The notes: a model not told the origin generated them from the sequence alone. A stretch of 64,000 nucleotides of DNA from DATHZQ01 sp963823505 (GCA_963823505.1 CAWGLY010000008.1:124001-188000); one strand, 5' to 3'. Counted from the stretch's first letter, positions 26,419-35,883 are shown. Program-made: numbers and translations.

Positions 26419-27456
26419 TCAGGTTCGGAGCGTGCTCATCGCCTCGTCGAGGTAGCGGCTCCCCAGCGGAGAAACACCCCGGGTGGCATCCCGCAGCCCG
26501 TGCAGGATCTGCGGGGTTGTGGTGCGCTGCGAATGTGGCGGCACGTCGAACTCGAGGTGCCACTGTGTGAACTCGTGGAGCGGGCCGGCGTCGCGGAGCA
26601 GCAGCGCAGCGAGCAGGGTGTCGAAGAGGATGCGGAGGTCGCCTGCCACCCGGTGCCGATGCCTCCCGTTGGTCGCCTCCGCTCCGGAAGGCTGAGCGAC
26701 CCACTCGAGAGCCAGCGCAGCGGCCTCCGCCAACACGGAGTGCCTGGCTGCGGCAAGGGCGTGGTACTCGTCGTCGGGGTCGAGGGCAGCTGCCTCGGCG
26801 CTCGCCGGGTCCGGGTCCCAGGTGCGCAGCAGATCATCGAGTCGCAGCGGGTCGTCCATCCAGGCGTCGGCTCCAAGGGCCTGCGCCCAAGTCGGGTCCT
26901 TCCCAAAACCCCTCCCACCTGCGACCACGGGAACGCCTGCGGCGTGAGCGGAACGTATTGAGGCCCTGGCGCCGGGGAGCGTGGTCGCGATGCCGCACGA
27001 CAGCATCAGCGCGTCCGGTGTGGTGTCGATCAGGAACGAGGCGAGGTCGTCTGCAGGCACGCTCGCACCAAGGAACGTCACCCGCCACCCGAGATAGATG
27101 AGGTACGCAGCCACCATCCGTGCCGGCAGGGAGTGATTGTCGCCCTCCGCACACACCACGACCACGTGTTCACCCTCGTCTGGCTGCATGAACGATCCGG
27201 CAAGCAGCGACACAACGGTCTCAACGGCGCCGGTCGCGGCGTGCTCCTCCGAGATGCCCAAGTCGCCGTGCTGCCACCTGCGACCGACGTCCTGTTGGAG
27301 CGGCGCCAGCACGTCGAACAGGACGGACTCGAATGAGCACCCGTCGCTCATGAGGTCGCTCACGATGCGAAACGCCAGTCCGGCGTCGCCGTCGATCACG
27401 GCGGACAGGACGGCGAGTCGGGCCTCGCTCATCGCATCGCCTGCGGTCACGTGCAT
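26419..27456 (-). CDS. CarH-like cobalamin-binding sensory protein lacking a DNA-binding domain
   Basis: The 345-residue protein begins with a four-helix B12-capping domain holding the W-x9-EH motif (W61, E71, H72) of AdoCbl photoreceptors such as CarH. A B12-binding Rossmann domain follows with D106-x-H108, the lower-ligand His, though the usual Gly after it is replaced by Pro. Residues 205-345 form an extra unrecognised domain. No MerR helix-turn-helix is present at the N-terminus. It probably senses cobalamin or light and acts through a partner. It is divergent from the OsmC gene, 111 bp away. Confidence 0.82.
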   Translation of the reverse strand: MHVTAGDAMSEARLAVLSAVIDGDAGLAFRIVSDLMSDGCSFESVLFDVLAPLQQDVGRRWQHGDLGISEEHAATGAVETVVSLLAGSFMQPDEGEHVVVVCAEGDNHSLPARMVAAYLIYLGWRVTFLGASVPADDLASFLIDTTPDALMLSCGIATTLPGARASIRSAHAAGVPVVAGGRGFGKDPTWAQALGADAWMDDPLRLDDLLRTWDPDPASAEAAALDPDDEYHALAAARHSVLAEAAALALEWVAQPSGAEATNGRHRHRVAGDLRILFDTLLAALLLRDAGPLHEFTQWHLEFDVPPHSQRTTTPQILHGLRDATRGVSPLGSRYLDEAMSTLRT

Positions 27457-27567
27457 TGTCTCTCGAGCCTGGTCTCGGTCATCTATGACTGAGAGCGTAA
27501 CGAACAGCGTACCGCTATCGCTGCACGGCGCCGGACTCTACTGGTACGGTCCCGAATGGAGGTGGCG

Positions 27568-28038
27568 ATGAGCGACGAAGTTGCATACCAATCGCAAGTA
27601 CGAGTGGAGCGGGTTCGGGGCCCGATGCGGAAAGCATGGCTGCCCGGCCGAGAGGATGAAGTCACGTTTGGTGTCCACGGCGCCATTGCAGAGCACTACG
27701 GGGTGTCGCCGGACGAATACCCGCCCGATACGACGACCATCGACTACGTGGTGGCGGCGGCGGTTGGCTGACTGACCGGCACCCTGGGAGGCGCGCTGGA
27801 GGCGCGCGGCATCAATGCAAGCGGAGGTACACTGCGCGCGACGGGCGTCGGCGAGATAGAGAAGGACGGCAAAGTCCTGGTCATCAAGCGGATCCATGTC
27901 ACTTACGAGCTGGCGGGCGTCGCCGACGAGGACCGCGAGACCGTCGCCAGGGTCCACGGCTTCCACGCCGACTATTGCCCCGTCGCCCGGACGGTGCGCG
28001 ATGCGATCGACATCACGACCGAGCTCACCTACGTGTGA
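27568..28038 (+). CDS. OsmC-family peroxidase, probable selenoprotein (in-frame TGA at 27769)
   Basis: The frame runs from ATG 27568 (GGAGGT just upstream) to TGA 27769-27771, then continues in the same frame to TGA 28036-28038, giving 156 residues. The continuation LTGTLGGALEARGINASGGT to HADYCPVARTVRDAID is plainly the second half of an OsmC domain. The TGA sits at residue 68, where OsmC/Ohr proteins have their peroxidatic Cys (family AGC-LTGTL); the resolving partner Cys137 in DYCPVAR is present. A stem-loop follows at 27791-27807. I therefore read residue 68 as selenocysteine. OsmC proteins reduce organic hydroperoxides. A nonsense mutation is the alternative, made unlikely by the exact position and intact downstream frame. 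An upstream ATG at 27556 is also possible. Confidence 0.88.
27791..27807 (+). promoter_or_regulatory. Putative bacterial SECIS hairpin in the OsmC gene
   Basis: GCGCGC at 27791-27796 pairs perfectly with GCGCGC at 27802-27807 around a TGGAG loop. The loop begins 25 nt after the TGA and has G as its second base, matching the general bacterial SECIS description (small loop with G in the first two positions, 16-37 nt from the UGA). SelB would bind it to deliver Sec-tRNA. Confidence 0.65.
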
Positions 28039-28050
28039 TCGCGCGGACGG

Positions 28051-29043
28051 CTACCAGCGGTGGTGGACGTGGCTTGCGGCGTACGTGTCGTAGATCGCGG
28101 CAACGGCATCGCGGGTGGGTGCATCCAGCGGCGTCATCTCAGAAGCGGCCGCATTGTCCGCCACCTGCCTTGGGTTCTTCCCGCCAGGAATCACCGTGGA
28201 CACTGCGTCGTGATCGAGTATCCATCGCAGCGCCATCTGGGCCATGGTGGCTCCGTCAGGCACGAGCGGTCGCAGCTGTTCTACGGCGGCGAGCCCGACG
28301 TCGAAGGGAATGCCGGCGAACGTCTCACCAACATCAAAAGCTTCTCCGTGGCGGTTGTACCGGCGATGGTCGTCGTCGGCGAACTCGGTGGCGGGTGACA
28401 TCTTGCCGGTGAGCAGTCCGCTTGCCAGGGGCACCCGTACGATCACACCGACGTTGCGCGAGAGCGCCTCGCGGAAGAAGAGACCGGCGGGCCGTTGCCG
28501 CAGCATGTTGAAGATGATCTGTACCGTCTCCACGCCCGGGTATTCGATGGCCTTCAGCGCTTCCTCGACCTTTTCGACGCTGACGCCGTAGTGGCCGAGC
28601 TTGCCCTGCGCGACCATGTCGTCGAGTGACGCGAAGAGTTCAGGCTCGTAGTACACCGCAGTGGGTGGGCAGTGCAGCTGCACGAGGTCCAGCCTGTCGA
28701 CTGCGAGGTTGGTGAGGCTGCGATCGACGAACGCCTGGATGTTCTCCGGCGTATAGCCGGCGGCAACGTGGGGGTCGAGGCGGCGTCCAGCCTTGGTTGC
28801 GATGGTGAGGGGGACGTCGGGTCGTTCTCGCCCAAGCCTGGCGAGGAGGCGTTCGCTGCGTCCATCACCGTAGACGTCTGCGGTGTCGAAGAACGTGATC
28901 CCCTGGTCGACAGCCTCGTTGAGCGCTGCCATGGCGTCGGTCTCTGTCACGTCGCCCCAGTCGGCCCCGATCGCCCAGGCGCCAAACCCGACCTCTGAGA
29001 CTGCCATGCCGGTTGTGCCCAGCGTGCGATTCTTCATGGTCAC
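28051..29043 (-). CDS. Aldo/keto reductase
   Basis: The 330-residue TIM-barrel oxidoreductase has the AKR catalytic Asp-Tyr pair in FFDTADVYGDGRSERLL, Lys in ATKAGRR, and His in LVQLHCPP. NADPH-binding residues lie in VSTVIPGGKNPRQVADN. Substrate is an unknown aldehyde or ketone. It converges on the OsmC selenoprotein gene with a 12-bp gap. A long palindrome lies just upstream of its start. Confidence 0.92.
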   Translation of the reverse strand: MTMKNRTLGTTGMAVSEVGFGAWAIGADWGDVTETDAMAALNEAVDQGITFFDTADVYGDGRSERLLARLGRERPDVPLTIATKAGRRLDPHVAAGYTPENIQAFVDRSLTNLAVDRLDLVQLHCPPTAVYYEPELFASLDDMVAQGKLGHYGVSVEKVEEALKAIEYPGVETVQIIFNMLRQRPAGLFFREALSRNVGVIVRVPLASGLLTGKMSPATEFADDDHRRYNRHGEAFDVGETFAGIPFDVGLAAVEQLRPLVPDGATMAQMALRWILDHDAVSTVIPGGKNPRQVADNAAASEMTPLDAPTRDAVAAIYDTYAASHVHHRW

Positions 29044-29371
29044 CTCATGCGTCGTCGAGCAGACGCGCCAACTCTCGCCGCTGGGGCGAGAGTTGGCGAA
29101 TCGTGAGCCTTGCCGGCTCGGGGACGATGCCCAACACGTGAAGGTGGGAGGGAGAGATGGTGTTGGGGTGAACCGTCCCGGTATTTCTCTCAGTATCCGG
29201 AACCAGAGTGAGCGCTGGATGACGGATAGATGAGAATCAGGTGAGGTGCTCAGAGGCTCAGCGGATAGGCGAGCCCCTGGGCGAGCCGGTCGCTGATGCC
29301 GGGGCCCGAGCGGCCCGCCCGAAGGGCTAGAGCGGACAACATCTCTTCGTCCGGTGAGACGTGGGCCTGCC
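29044..29371. other. Intergenic region between AKR and SnoaL-like genes, with a 14-bp palindrome
   Basis: This 328-bp stretch has no credible coding frame. At 29066-29079 CGCCAACTCTCGCC is perfectly inverted at 29085-29098, with a GCTGG spacer; it lies 22 bp upstream of the AKR start and could be a repressor site or leader hairpin. The rest shows nothing I can interpret. Confidence 0.5.
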
Positions 29372-29779
29372 CTATTCGGGCGGGCTCTCCGTACCGACGA
29401 TGTGGGTGTAGCGCCTGCCGACCGCTTCCCCCAGGGCTTGGAGCGCGGTGGCGGGCCGCACCATCACGGTGAAGTCGTTCACGCGGCCCGTCTCGTCGTG
29501 GCGAAGCAGATCGAGGCCTTGCAGTTCACGGGTGTCGACGCGGGCCCGGAACACCAGCGCATGGGTGCCATGTGCGTCGGTCAGTTCGTCGGTATAGGCG
29601 AAGTCTTCGAAGATCTCTGTCATCAGCACCTCGAGCAGGCGCAAGACGGTCGTCCTGCCGCGGAACGGTTCGAACGCCAGCGGGCTCCAGAGCACGACGT
29701 CGTCGGCGAGCGTTGCGGCCATCGCGTCGAGGTCACGATTCTCCACTGCTGTGCGGAACCGGTGAGGGGGAATGCGCAT
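29372..29779 (-). CDS. SnoaL/NTF2-like protein
   Basis: The 135-residue protein has the cone-fold pattern of SnoaL-like or ketosteroid-isomerase-like proteins: FRTAVENRDLDAMAATLADDVVLWSPLAFEPFRGRTTVLRLLE and a C-terminal GRVNDFTVMVRPATALQALGEAVGRR. The small-molecule ligand is unknown. The start at 29779 (MRIPPHRF) gives the normal length; longer frames run antisense to hrpB. It is divergent from hrpB, 31 bp apart. Confidence 0.8.
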   Translation of the reverse strand: MRIPPHRFRTAVENRDLDAMAATLADDVVLWSPLAFEPFRGRTTVLRLLEVLMTEIFEDFAYTDELTDAHGTHALVFRARVDTRELQGLDLLRHDETGRVNDFTVMVRPATALQALGEAVGRRYTHIVGTESPPE

Positions 29780-29810
29780 CTCCACATCATGCCATGCGTA
29801 CCCTTGCCAG

Positions 29811-32271
29811 ATGCCGCCGCTGCTCCCGATCGAAGACGTCGTGCCCGCCGTCAGGCGTGCGCTCGCCGGCGACGGCTGCGGCGTGCTCGTTGCGCCGCCT
29901 GGATCTGGCAAGACGACGATCGTTCCGCTGCGTCTCGTTGACGAGCCGTGGCTCGACGGGAGGAAGATCGTCGTGCTCGAGCCGCGGCGGTTGGCGACCC
30001 GGGCGTCTGCACGGTGGATGGCGCACCTGCTGGGCGAGGAGGCCGGCAACACGGTGGGCTACGTCACCCGGACGGATCGCCGCGTGAGCCGGTCGACTCG
30101 GATCGAGGTCGTGACCGAGGGCGTCCTCACCAGGCGCCTCCAGCGCGACGCCGAACTCGCCGACACGGGCTGCGTCATCTTCGACGAGTTCCACGAGCGC
30201 AATCTGCAGACGGACCTGGGGCTTGCGCTCACCCTGGACGTGCGCCGCACCATCCGTCCCGACCTCCGCCTGCTCGTGATGTCGGCCACGATCGACGCCG
30301 CACGAGTGGCGGCGCTGATCGGCGACGAGGCCCCGGCGCCCGTCATCGAAGGTCACGCGAGGGTGTACCCCGTCGAAGTGCGGTGGGCCCCACCCCGCCG
30401 GAACACCAGGATCGACGCCCACGCCGCAACCACCATCCGGCAGGTGCTCGATGTCGAGACCGGCGACGTTCTCGCCTTCCTGCCGGGCATGGGCGAGATG
30501 CGGCGCGTCGAGCGCAGTCTTTCCGAAGCCCGTGTCGACGCCGACGTGTATCTGCTGCACGGCAGCCTGCCCGTCTCCGAGCAGGATGCCGCCATCGAGC
30601 CCTCCCCGAGCGGGCGCAGAAAGGTGGTGCTCTCGACCGACATCGCCGAGACCAGCCTGACCGTGGAGGGCATCCGGGTCGTGGTCGACTCCGGTTTGGC
30701 GCGGAAGCCGAGGTTCGACGCCCGCACCGGGATGACCCGGCTTCGGACGGTGCCGATCTCCCGTGCCTCGGCTGACCAGCGAGCGGGCCGGGCCGGGCGC
30801 GTGGCGCCCGGGTCGGCCTACCGGCTGTGGTCGAAACTCGAGCACGGCGGGCGGTCGCGCCACATCACCCCGGAGATCGCGGATGTCGACCTTGCCGGCC
30901 TGGTATTGGAGCTTGCAGCCTGGGGAGCACGCGACGCTCAATCGCTGGCGTTCCTCGATTCGCCGCCATCCCGGGCCATCGAGGAGGCGCGCCGTCTGCT
31001 CGTCACGCTCGGAGCGTTGGACTCCGACGGGCACATGACGATGGCTGGAGGCATGATGGCCACGCTCCCGCTGCATCCACGCCTCGCCGGCATGGTGGTT
31101 GGCGCAGGCGCAGACGCGGCCTTGGCGTGCATCGTGGCCGCATTGGTCGACGAGCGTGACGTGCTGAAGGGGCCGCCCAACGAGCTTCCAGTCGATCTGG
31201 CCCTGCGGGTGGCGCTCGTCGCCGATCGAGACACGCACCATCGGCTGGCGGGTGGCGCCGCCATTGCTCGCATTCGCGACACAGCGCGCGATGTGGCGCG
31301 GCGTGCAGGCGTGACGTGGGGAGACGTCGACACCGGCCCACACCGGCAGGGTGTTGGCGCTCGCCTACCCGGACCGGCTGGCATTGCGCCGGGGGAGCCC
31401 CGGGCGTTTCCAGTTGCGGACGGGGTCTACGGCGTGGATGAAGGACACCGATGCGCTGGCTCCCGAGCAGTTCGTGGTGGTGGCCGATCTCGATGGCAAG
31501 CGCAAGGACGCCCGCATCCGGCTGGCCGCGGCCATCGACGCCGACGACGTGATCGCAGCCTTCCACCACGAAGTCGGCGAGTACACGACGCTTCTGTGGG
31601 AGGGGGAGAAGCTCGTGAAGCGCACCGAGCAGAAGCTGGGAGGATTGGTCCTGAAGAGCCACGACGAACGCCCGGAGCCCAGCCAGGCGACGGCGGCGGC
31701 GATCGCGTCGCGGCTTGTCGAGAGGGACCTGGCCGACCTGAAGTGGACGGCAGGCGTCGATGCGCTCACGGCCCGGGTTGCGTATCTCCATCGCAAGTTG
31801 GGCGACCCCTGGCCTGACTGGTCCAGAACCGGGCTGGCAAGCTCAGTCCAGGACTGGCTGGTCGGGCCTTTGACGTTGGCGACCGGTATCGACGATCTCC
31901 AGGTCGTCGACCTCCGGCCGTTGCTGCTCGCCCGACTGGGGCACGGCCGGATCGTGGAGCTCGACCGCCTTGCCCCGACCCACGTCCAGGTGCCCAGCGG
32001 CCGCCGGGTAGCGATCGACTACACAGCAGATGTCCCGGTCGTTGCGGTGCGGGTCCAGGAGATGTTCGGCACGACCCGCACTCCAACCGTTGCAGGTCAG
32101 CCGGTCAGGCTCGAGCTGCTGTCACCGGCACACCGTCCCATCCAGATCACCCAAGACCTGGGTGGCTTCTGGGAGGGAAGCTGGCGCGACGTGCGCAAGG
32201 AGATGGCGGGGCGCTATCCCAAGCACGACTGGCCTGAGCATCCGGCCTCTGCATCTCCGTCCCGACGTTGA
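29811..32271 (+). CDS. hrpB: ATP-dependent helicase HrpB, interrupted by one frameshift
   Basis: Two overlapping frames together make a roughly 819-residue HrpB. The first (from ATG 29811) carries Walker A APPGSGKTT, the DEFH motif in IFDEFHERN (DEAH variant), SAT, STDIAETSLTVEGIRVVVDSG, and DQRAGRAGR. The second (to 32271) continues with RVLALAYPDRLALRRGSPGRF and the HrpB C-terminal domain. The switch occurs near 31335-31339, where dropping one C from a CCC run restores DTGHTGRVLALAYPD. A sequencing or assembly indel in the C run is as likely as a real mutation. HrpB is a DEAH-family RNA helicase; its bacterial role is poorly defined. Confidence 0.85.
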
Positions 32272-32293
32272 CGGCGACGCTCGGGCTGCGTCC

Positions 32294-33808
32294 TCAGTTG
32301 ACTACGGCGACGAGGGCGCCCGTGAGCAGGTCGTAGCCGATCTCGTTCGGGTGGATATCGGGCGCCGCATCGAGCATGTGGGTCGTCACCGCGGCGGTGC
32401 CCTCCATGACCTCGAAACCGTCGGCGATGAGGTAGCCGCGACTGCTCGCTTCGGCGACGGCGAGGGCGTTGAATTCCCGCAACGCCCGACTCATGTCTGC
32501 CTCGATCTCCGTGCCGAAACCGAGGTTGAAGGGGTTGTACGTCGTCAGGAAGATGATGGTCGCCTCGGGCGCCGCATCCGACACCGCATCGAAGATCTCC
32601 ACGAGATCGTTCGGGTAGCCGGCGAATGCGTCGGCAACCCTCTCCCGGCATGCAGGGTCATCGAGCGACCGGCTGCAATCCGCGGTGCCAAGGTGACCGA
32701 GCAGGTTGTTCGCTCCGACGTCGATCGTGACGTAGGCAACGGTGTTGTCCTCCATGAATGCCACGGCGTCGTCCAGTTGACCGGTGCGGATCATGGTGCC
32801 GGTGGTCTCGCCCGAAACGCCGAAGTTCCGAAGCCCGTAGTCCTGACCGTCCGAGATCTGGAGTTGGTGGTGGAAGCGGGACACGTACCCGTCGGCGGCA
32901 CGATCAACGCCGACGTTGGCGGCCAGAGAGTCGCCGAGGGCCACGTAGAACGGTCCGTTGCCGCCAGACATCGCATCGACGACGCCTGGCCCCCACTGTT
33001 CGTCGGGGACCGCGGCAACATCGACGGCTCCCGCGGCCTGCGCCGCAAAGCCGCTGAGGAAGGACTCCTCGGTGAGGAGGTTGGTGCCGGCTTGCGTTCC
33101 GGTGATCACCACCGTCGTCTCGGTGAAGGAAATGGACTGGACGTCGGCCCGTCGTTCCATGAGCAGCGTGTCGAAGTCGGCGAGGCTCTCCACGAGGTCC
33201 TCGAGGGCGCCCTCTGCGAGACCGGGGAGCTGGAAGGCCCCAAGCCCGACTTCGATGATCTCGACCTGCACCGATCCGTTCTCGAGCCGGGCTGAAACAG
33301 CGCCCTTGGCGGTTGAGCCGCCGCTCTTGAGGTCGGCATCGAAGGCAAGTTCCCCACCGTTGTCGCCGGCACCTGGGCTGATGTCAAAACGGATGTCCGA
33401 TATCGGGTTGTCGGTCTCGTCCCTGAGAGCGTCGAGAGCGTACGCCCGCATCTCGTCTTCGGAGAGCACGAGACGGAAAGCGGCAGCGCCCTCAACGGCT
33501 TCGATCTTGGCGTCGGCCGCGGCCAGCGCTGCGGCGTCCGGTTCTGTGACCGGGCCGTCGGTGTCGGCAAGAGCGGAGGCGATCGTAGCGACGCCCCATG
33601 CACCGACGGCAAGCCCGCCGACCAGCGCCACGATCGCCACGGTCAGCAGGCCCTTGAGCGCACTCCGAGACACGAACAACCCTGCGCCGGCGACCACCAC
33701 CAGCAGACCTGCGACGACATACCCCGCAATGTCCCCTGCCAGCAGCGCAGCAGCCCCGCCGGCCACGATCGCTGCGAGCAGGCCGACGACGAGCACGGAA
33801 GCCTTCAT
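32294..33808 (-). CDS. Membrane-anchored SGNH hydrolase with DUF2993-like domain
   Basis: A 504-residue protein with three regions. Residues 1-80 form three hydrophobic helices. Residues about 95-275 resemble the LmeA/DUF2993 lipid-binding fold (AKGAVSARLENGSVQVEIIEV). Residues 288-504 are a GDSL/SGNH hydrolase: catalytic Ser in VALGDSLAANV, Gly in NFGVSGET, Asn in VGANNLLG, and Asp/His in DIHPNEIGY. It would be an extracytoplasmic lipase or esterase. The DUF2993-SGNH combination is unusual. It converges on hrpB. Confidence 0.8.
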   Translation of the reverse strand: MKASVLVVGLLAAIVAGGAAALLAGDIAGYVVAGLLVVVAGAGLFVSRSALKGLLTVAIVALVGGLAVGAWGVATIASALADTDGPVTEPDAAALAAADAKIEAVEGAAAFRLVLSEDEMRAYALDALRDETDNPISDIRFDISPGAGDNGGELAFDADLKSGGSTAKGAVSARLENGSVQVEIIEVGLGAFQLPGLAEGALEDLVESLADFDTLLMERRADVQSISFTETTVVITGTQAGTNLLTEESFLSGFAAQAAGAVDVAAVPDEQWGPGVVDAMSGGNGPFYVALGDSLAANVGVDRAADGYVSRFHHQLQISDGQDYGLRNFGVSGETTGTMIRTGQLDDAVAFMEDNTVAYVTIDVGANNLLGHLGTADCSRSLDDPACRERVADAFAGYPNDLVEIFDAVSDAAPEATIIFLTTYNPFNLGFGTEIEADMSRALREFNALAVAEASSRGYLIADGFEVMEGTAAVTTHMLDAAPDIHPNEIGYDLLTGALVAVVN

Positions 33809-33925
33809 GGGAACCCCTTCACTACCTGGCTCTGCACCCTACGCTACGGAAGGAAGCTGCTGTGAACATGGGCCGCCTGTCCTGTTTCGCAAGTGGCGGT
33901 CCGGATCAGGAATGGGCGTCACGCG

Positions 33926-35101
33926 ATGAGCGATGCCGACAAGGTGAGAGTCCTCGACGATGGCCCGTCGCCGCGGCCCGGCATCCCGGCGGCTTCCCGA
34001 AGCGGATCATGGGTGATCTTCGTCGTTGCAGCCGTCCTTGGTGGCGTGCTGTGGGCAACCGGGATGCGGACCGCAGACCCTCCCGAGGCCTCGCCGCCCG
34101 CATTGGGGTCTGCGGTGGCTCCCGGCTCGCCGCCGGAAGAGCGTGAGCTCCCGGATCTCAGAGGAGCGCGATACGGCGACATCGACGACATCCTCAGCGC
34201 CTCGGGCTTCGTCGACGGGTCGTACGGCGTTGCTTCCGCCTGGATCGCCAGCAACTCCCAGCCGGAGGGACGTATCCTCGCCCAGCAACCCGAACCAGGG
34301 CGCGTCCCGTCGCCGGTCGTGGTTCAGGTGATCGTCAGCTCGGGCAGCCCGGTGGTGTCGTTTCGAGAGATGCCCGCCCACGTTCGCGAGTGGGTGGTGT
34401 CCCTCCCGGGCTTTGATCCTGCCGAGCCGATCCGGGCAATGGAGACGCTGGCCGGGACGGCATACAAGACCGATGACTGGGTCTTTGGAGAGTGCGCTGC
34501 CGTGCTCCTGGTGCGCAACACGTTTGCCGACCCGGAGTACGGTGAGGAGTGCACGACCCGCAAAACCACATCCATCTCGGGCACGCTGCTCGATGGCACG
34601 CGGTACGTCGTGGGTGGACTCGATGCCGAACCGTACGCGTTCACCTCGGTCTCAGGTGTCATCGTGTACGACGACGGCGAAGCAGCTCGGGCGCTGGGCA
34701 TCACGACCCATGGGCGGACGGCCGACTTCGCACCGCCGTCGGTGAGTCAGGTCGACAACACGCTGCGAATCGAGGTCGGCACCTGGTTCACCGAGGTCGC
34801 CGTCCAGGCGGCTCTGCTCGAGTCGTTCGATGCCGCCATCGGACCAGATCTCGCAGCAGCTATCCGACCGTCGACCTACAGAGGTCATCCTGTGGTCGAG
34901 CTCGTGTCTCCGTTGCGCTGGCAGACCCCGGGTGAGATCCCGAGCAGGATCGAAGTGGATTACGGCGAGTTCCGCGTGGTGGCCGGCTGCATCGCCAATG
35001 TCACCAACGTGGTGTGCGACCCCACCGGCTCGGTGAGCGTCGAAGGCGTGCAGACGGGGTTCGACGTGTCCGGCGTATCCATCGTTGTGCAGGACCGCTG
35101 A
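33926..35101 (+). CDS. Single-pass membrane protein with PASTA-like domain
   Basis: The 391-residue protein has one transmembrane helix at about residues 30-48 (WVIFVVAAVLGGVLWATG) and an extracellular region. Residues about 72-140 look like a PASTA domain (LPDLRGARYGDIDDILSASGF, QQPEPGRVPSPVVVQVIVS). The remaining 240 residues are not recognised and hold four Cys. PASTA domains bind muropeptides. Start at 33926 is preferred over an upstream GTG at 33893. Confidence 0.65.
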   Translation: MSDADKVRVLDDGPSPRPGIPAASRSGSWVIFVVAAVLGGVLWATGMRTADPPEASPPALGSAVAPGSPPEERELPDLRGARYGDIDDILSASGFVDGSYGVASAWIASNSQPEGRILAQQPEPGRVPSPVVVQVIVSSGSPVVSFREMPAHVREWVVSLPGFDPAEPIRAMETLAGTAYKTDDWVFGECAAVLLVRNTFADPEYGEECTTRKTTSISGTLLDGTRYVVGGLDAEPYAFTSVSGVIVYDDGEAARALGITTHGRTADFAPPSVSQVDNTLRIEVGTWFTEVAVQAALLESFDAAIGPDLAAAIRPSTYRGHPVVELVSPLRWQTPGEIPSRIEVDYGEFRVVAGCIANVTNVVCDPTGSVSVEGVQTGFDVSGVSIVVQDR

Positions 35102-35111
35102 CGCCTTGACC

Positions 35112-35840
35112 TCACGGTGCGACTGTCGGCCCCGGTACGTGGATCCATCCCTCGCGGGCGGCAGCGGCGGCGAGGGGCGCAGGGGGGAGGGTCGTCTCAC
35201 CGGCGATCACGAGCCGAGCAACGATGGCGCACACGATGGCGTCGAATGCATCGTCGTTGGATGCGGCCAAGGCGGCGTGCTCGGGACTCATCTCGATTCC
35301 GAACCGGCTGATCATCTCGGCAGCAAGCCTCGGCAGGAGGCTCCCGGCGCGCGGGGAAGAGCGTTTGTAGCCGCTCGCCGGCAGTCCCCAGGTCGTGAGC
35401 GCTGCTGCCGGATACGTCTCCACCAGCAAACCTGTGCCCGTGCGATCAACGGAACGTCCCGTGGCATCGGCGACCATGCGCTGAATCCGCACGCACCGGA
35501 GCGCAGTCACGCCGATCAGATCCGTGGACACGCTCAGCGGGCGTCTGCCGTGGTGTTGCCACACCCACAGGTCGGTGGCGCGCAGCCGCAGGTCCTCGGT
35601 GTCGACCGGGACTTCGGGGTGGCCGCCGCGGTGATGGTCCGTGATCGCCGCGACAAAATCGTCGGGCCAGCCGAAGGGGGCATCAACACCACACTTCTGG
35701 GCTGCGACGGCCGTCGCAACGATCTCTGCATCCGACACCCCGACCGAGAGGGCCACGCACTGCGGGGAATCGGCCCAGTCGATCACACACCTGCCCGTGC
35801 GTGCGGGCTGGCTGGCGAGGTCGATTCCTGCAGTGATCAC
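35112..35840 (-). CDS. DUF429 protein (RNase H-like fold)
   Basis: The 242-residue protein matches the DUF429 family: GIDLASQPARTGRCVIDW, GVDAPFGWPDDF, LWVWQHHGRRPLSVSTDLIG and SNDDAFDAIVCAIVAR. The family has an RNase H-like fold with conserved Asp residues and is thought to be a nuclease, although activity is not established. It converges on the PASTA-like gene. Confidence 0.85.
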   Translation of the reverse strand: MITAGIDLASQPARTGRCVIDWADSPQCVALSVGVSDAEIVATAVAAQKCGVDAPFGWPDDFVAAITDHHRGGHPEVPVDTEDLRLRATDLWVWQHHGRRPLSVSTDLIGVTALRCVRIQRMVADATGRSVDRTGTGLLVETYPAAALTTWGLPASGYKRSSPRAGSLLPRLAAEMISRFGIEMSPEHAALAASNDDAFDAIVCAIVARLVIAGETTLPPAPLAAAAAREGWIHVPGPTVAP

Positions 35841-35869
35841 GAGCGCATTGTGGTGCCGCCGGGAAACTT

Positions 35870-35883
35870 GGGACCTTTTGCCC
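35870..35883. promoter_or_regulatory. Possible DosR-like box upstream of a small Cys-rich protein gene
   Basis: GGGACCTTTTGCCC at 35870-35883 resembles the GGGAC-N6-CCC core of DosR/DevR boxes, 50 bp before the ATG at 35933. It is a second, weaker match beside the palindrome near 20250. The score is modest and chance is possible in this composition. Confidence 0.25.

Noticed and set aside
27568..27771. Short protein ending at the TGA as the true OsmC product
   Set aside because: It would lack both catalytic residues, and the same frame downstream encodes the rest of the domain.
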